NCBI GenBank assembly: GCA_035578155.1
Contig: JAPWDM010000015.1
Coordinates: forward strand, 2,958,501 to 3,022,500
DNA: 64,000 nucleotides
Direction of reading: 5' to 3'
Source of the DNA: Brachynemurus nebulosus
Lineage: Eukaryota > Arthropoda > Insecta > Neuroptera > Myrmeleontidae
In this document: piece after piece, positions 63,921 through 64,000 of the stretch
How the letters are laid out: each line of letters begins with the position of its first letter
How positions within the stretch are numbered: the stretch's first letter is position 1
Position numbers and translations under genes: made by a program
Notes under the pieces: generated by a model
The model's database searches: none
Told to the model about the DNA's origin: nothing
The model's input: the letters and a program-made list of their open reading frames with translations, nothing else

Positions 63921-64000
63921 AAAGTTTTTTAATTATGTAGATATTATTTTCAAAATAAAAATTATAAAATTAAAAATAATGTTTTATTATATATTATTTA

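Overview
The window is AT-rich arthropod (most likely insect) nuclear DNA dominated by mobile and virus-derived sequence. I see no ordinary single-copy host gene. Arthropod origin is inferred from the element families, the AT bias and the TTAGGT-rich repeats at 10.4-10.6 kb; I cannot name the species.

Layout. 0-3.3 kb: a decayed LINE whose 3' ATT tail abuts a matrix metalloproteinase (MMP) pseudogene, plus two more MMP propeptide fragments. 3.3-10.2 kb: AT-rich DNA with tandem repeats, one small gene of a putative OB-fold-like family, and a 1.5-kb foldback element. 10.2-12.4 kb: an inverted-repeat arm followed by two nested TIR elements, the inner one pogo-like. 12.4-14.1 and 46.8-47.6 kb: two halves of an old protein-primed DNA polymerase B (Maverick/Polinton type) split by a younger insertion. 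14.1-46.8 kb: that insertion, a 32.7-kb composite of Maverick/adintovirus-like elements with near-identical 2.8-kb inverted arms, subterminal GC-rich repeats and a candidate 6-bp target duplication (AATATA).

The composite encodes a virion set: double-jelly-roll major capsid protein, penton-like minor capsid protein, adenain-like protease, a PLA2-domain protein, a packaging ATPase and a small conserved protein, all open. It also has an rve integrase with chromodomain, three broken PolB copies, a broken fibre-like gene, broken DUF8207-like genes, and accessory genes. The notable accessories are a secreted MMP with prodomain, catalytic and hemopexin domains; a CHHC zinc-finger protein resembling the piRNA factor GTSF1; an E1A-like early protein with a PLDLS/PLDLR CtBP-type motif and acidic C-terminus downstream of a repeat array and TATA box; two ankyrin-like alpha-helical proteins; and putative RNase H/DnaQ-like and OB-fold-like small proteins. 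Several modules occur two or three times, joined at 22-bp repeats and shared deletion junctions, so the locus is a patchwork of full-length and internally deleted copies (or partly an assembly chimera).

47.6-57 kb: the second inverted arm, another OB-like gene, a hAT-type MITE with a paralogous empty site in this window, a TA-flanked MITE, perfect 20-bp palindromes, and a roughly 104-bp-period array carrying seven perfect heat-shock elements. 57.9-61.7 kb: a second cluster of Maverick-type accessory genes without capsid genes. 62.7-64 kb: a tRNA-headed SINE-like repeat and a truncated OB-like gene running into a 106-bp tandem repeat.

All functional statements are from motif reading by eye; no database search was run.
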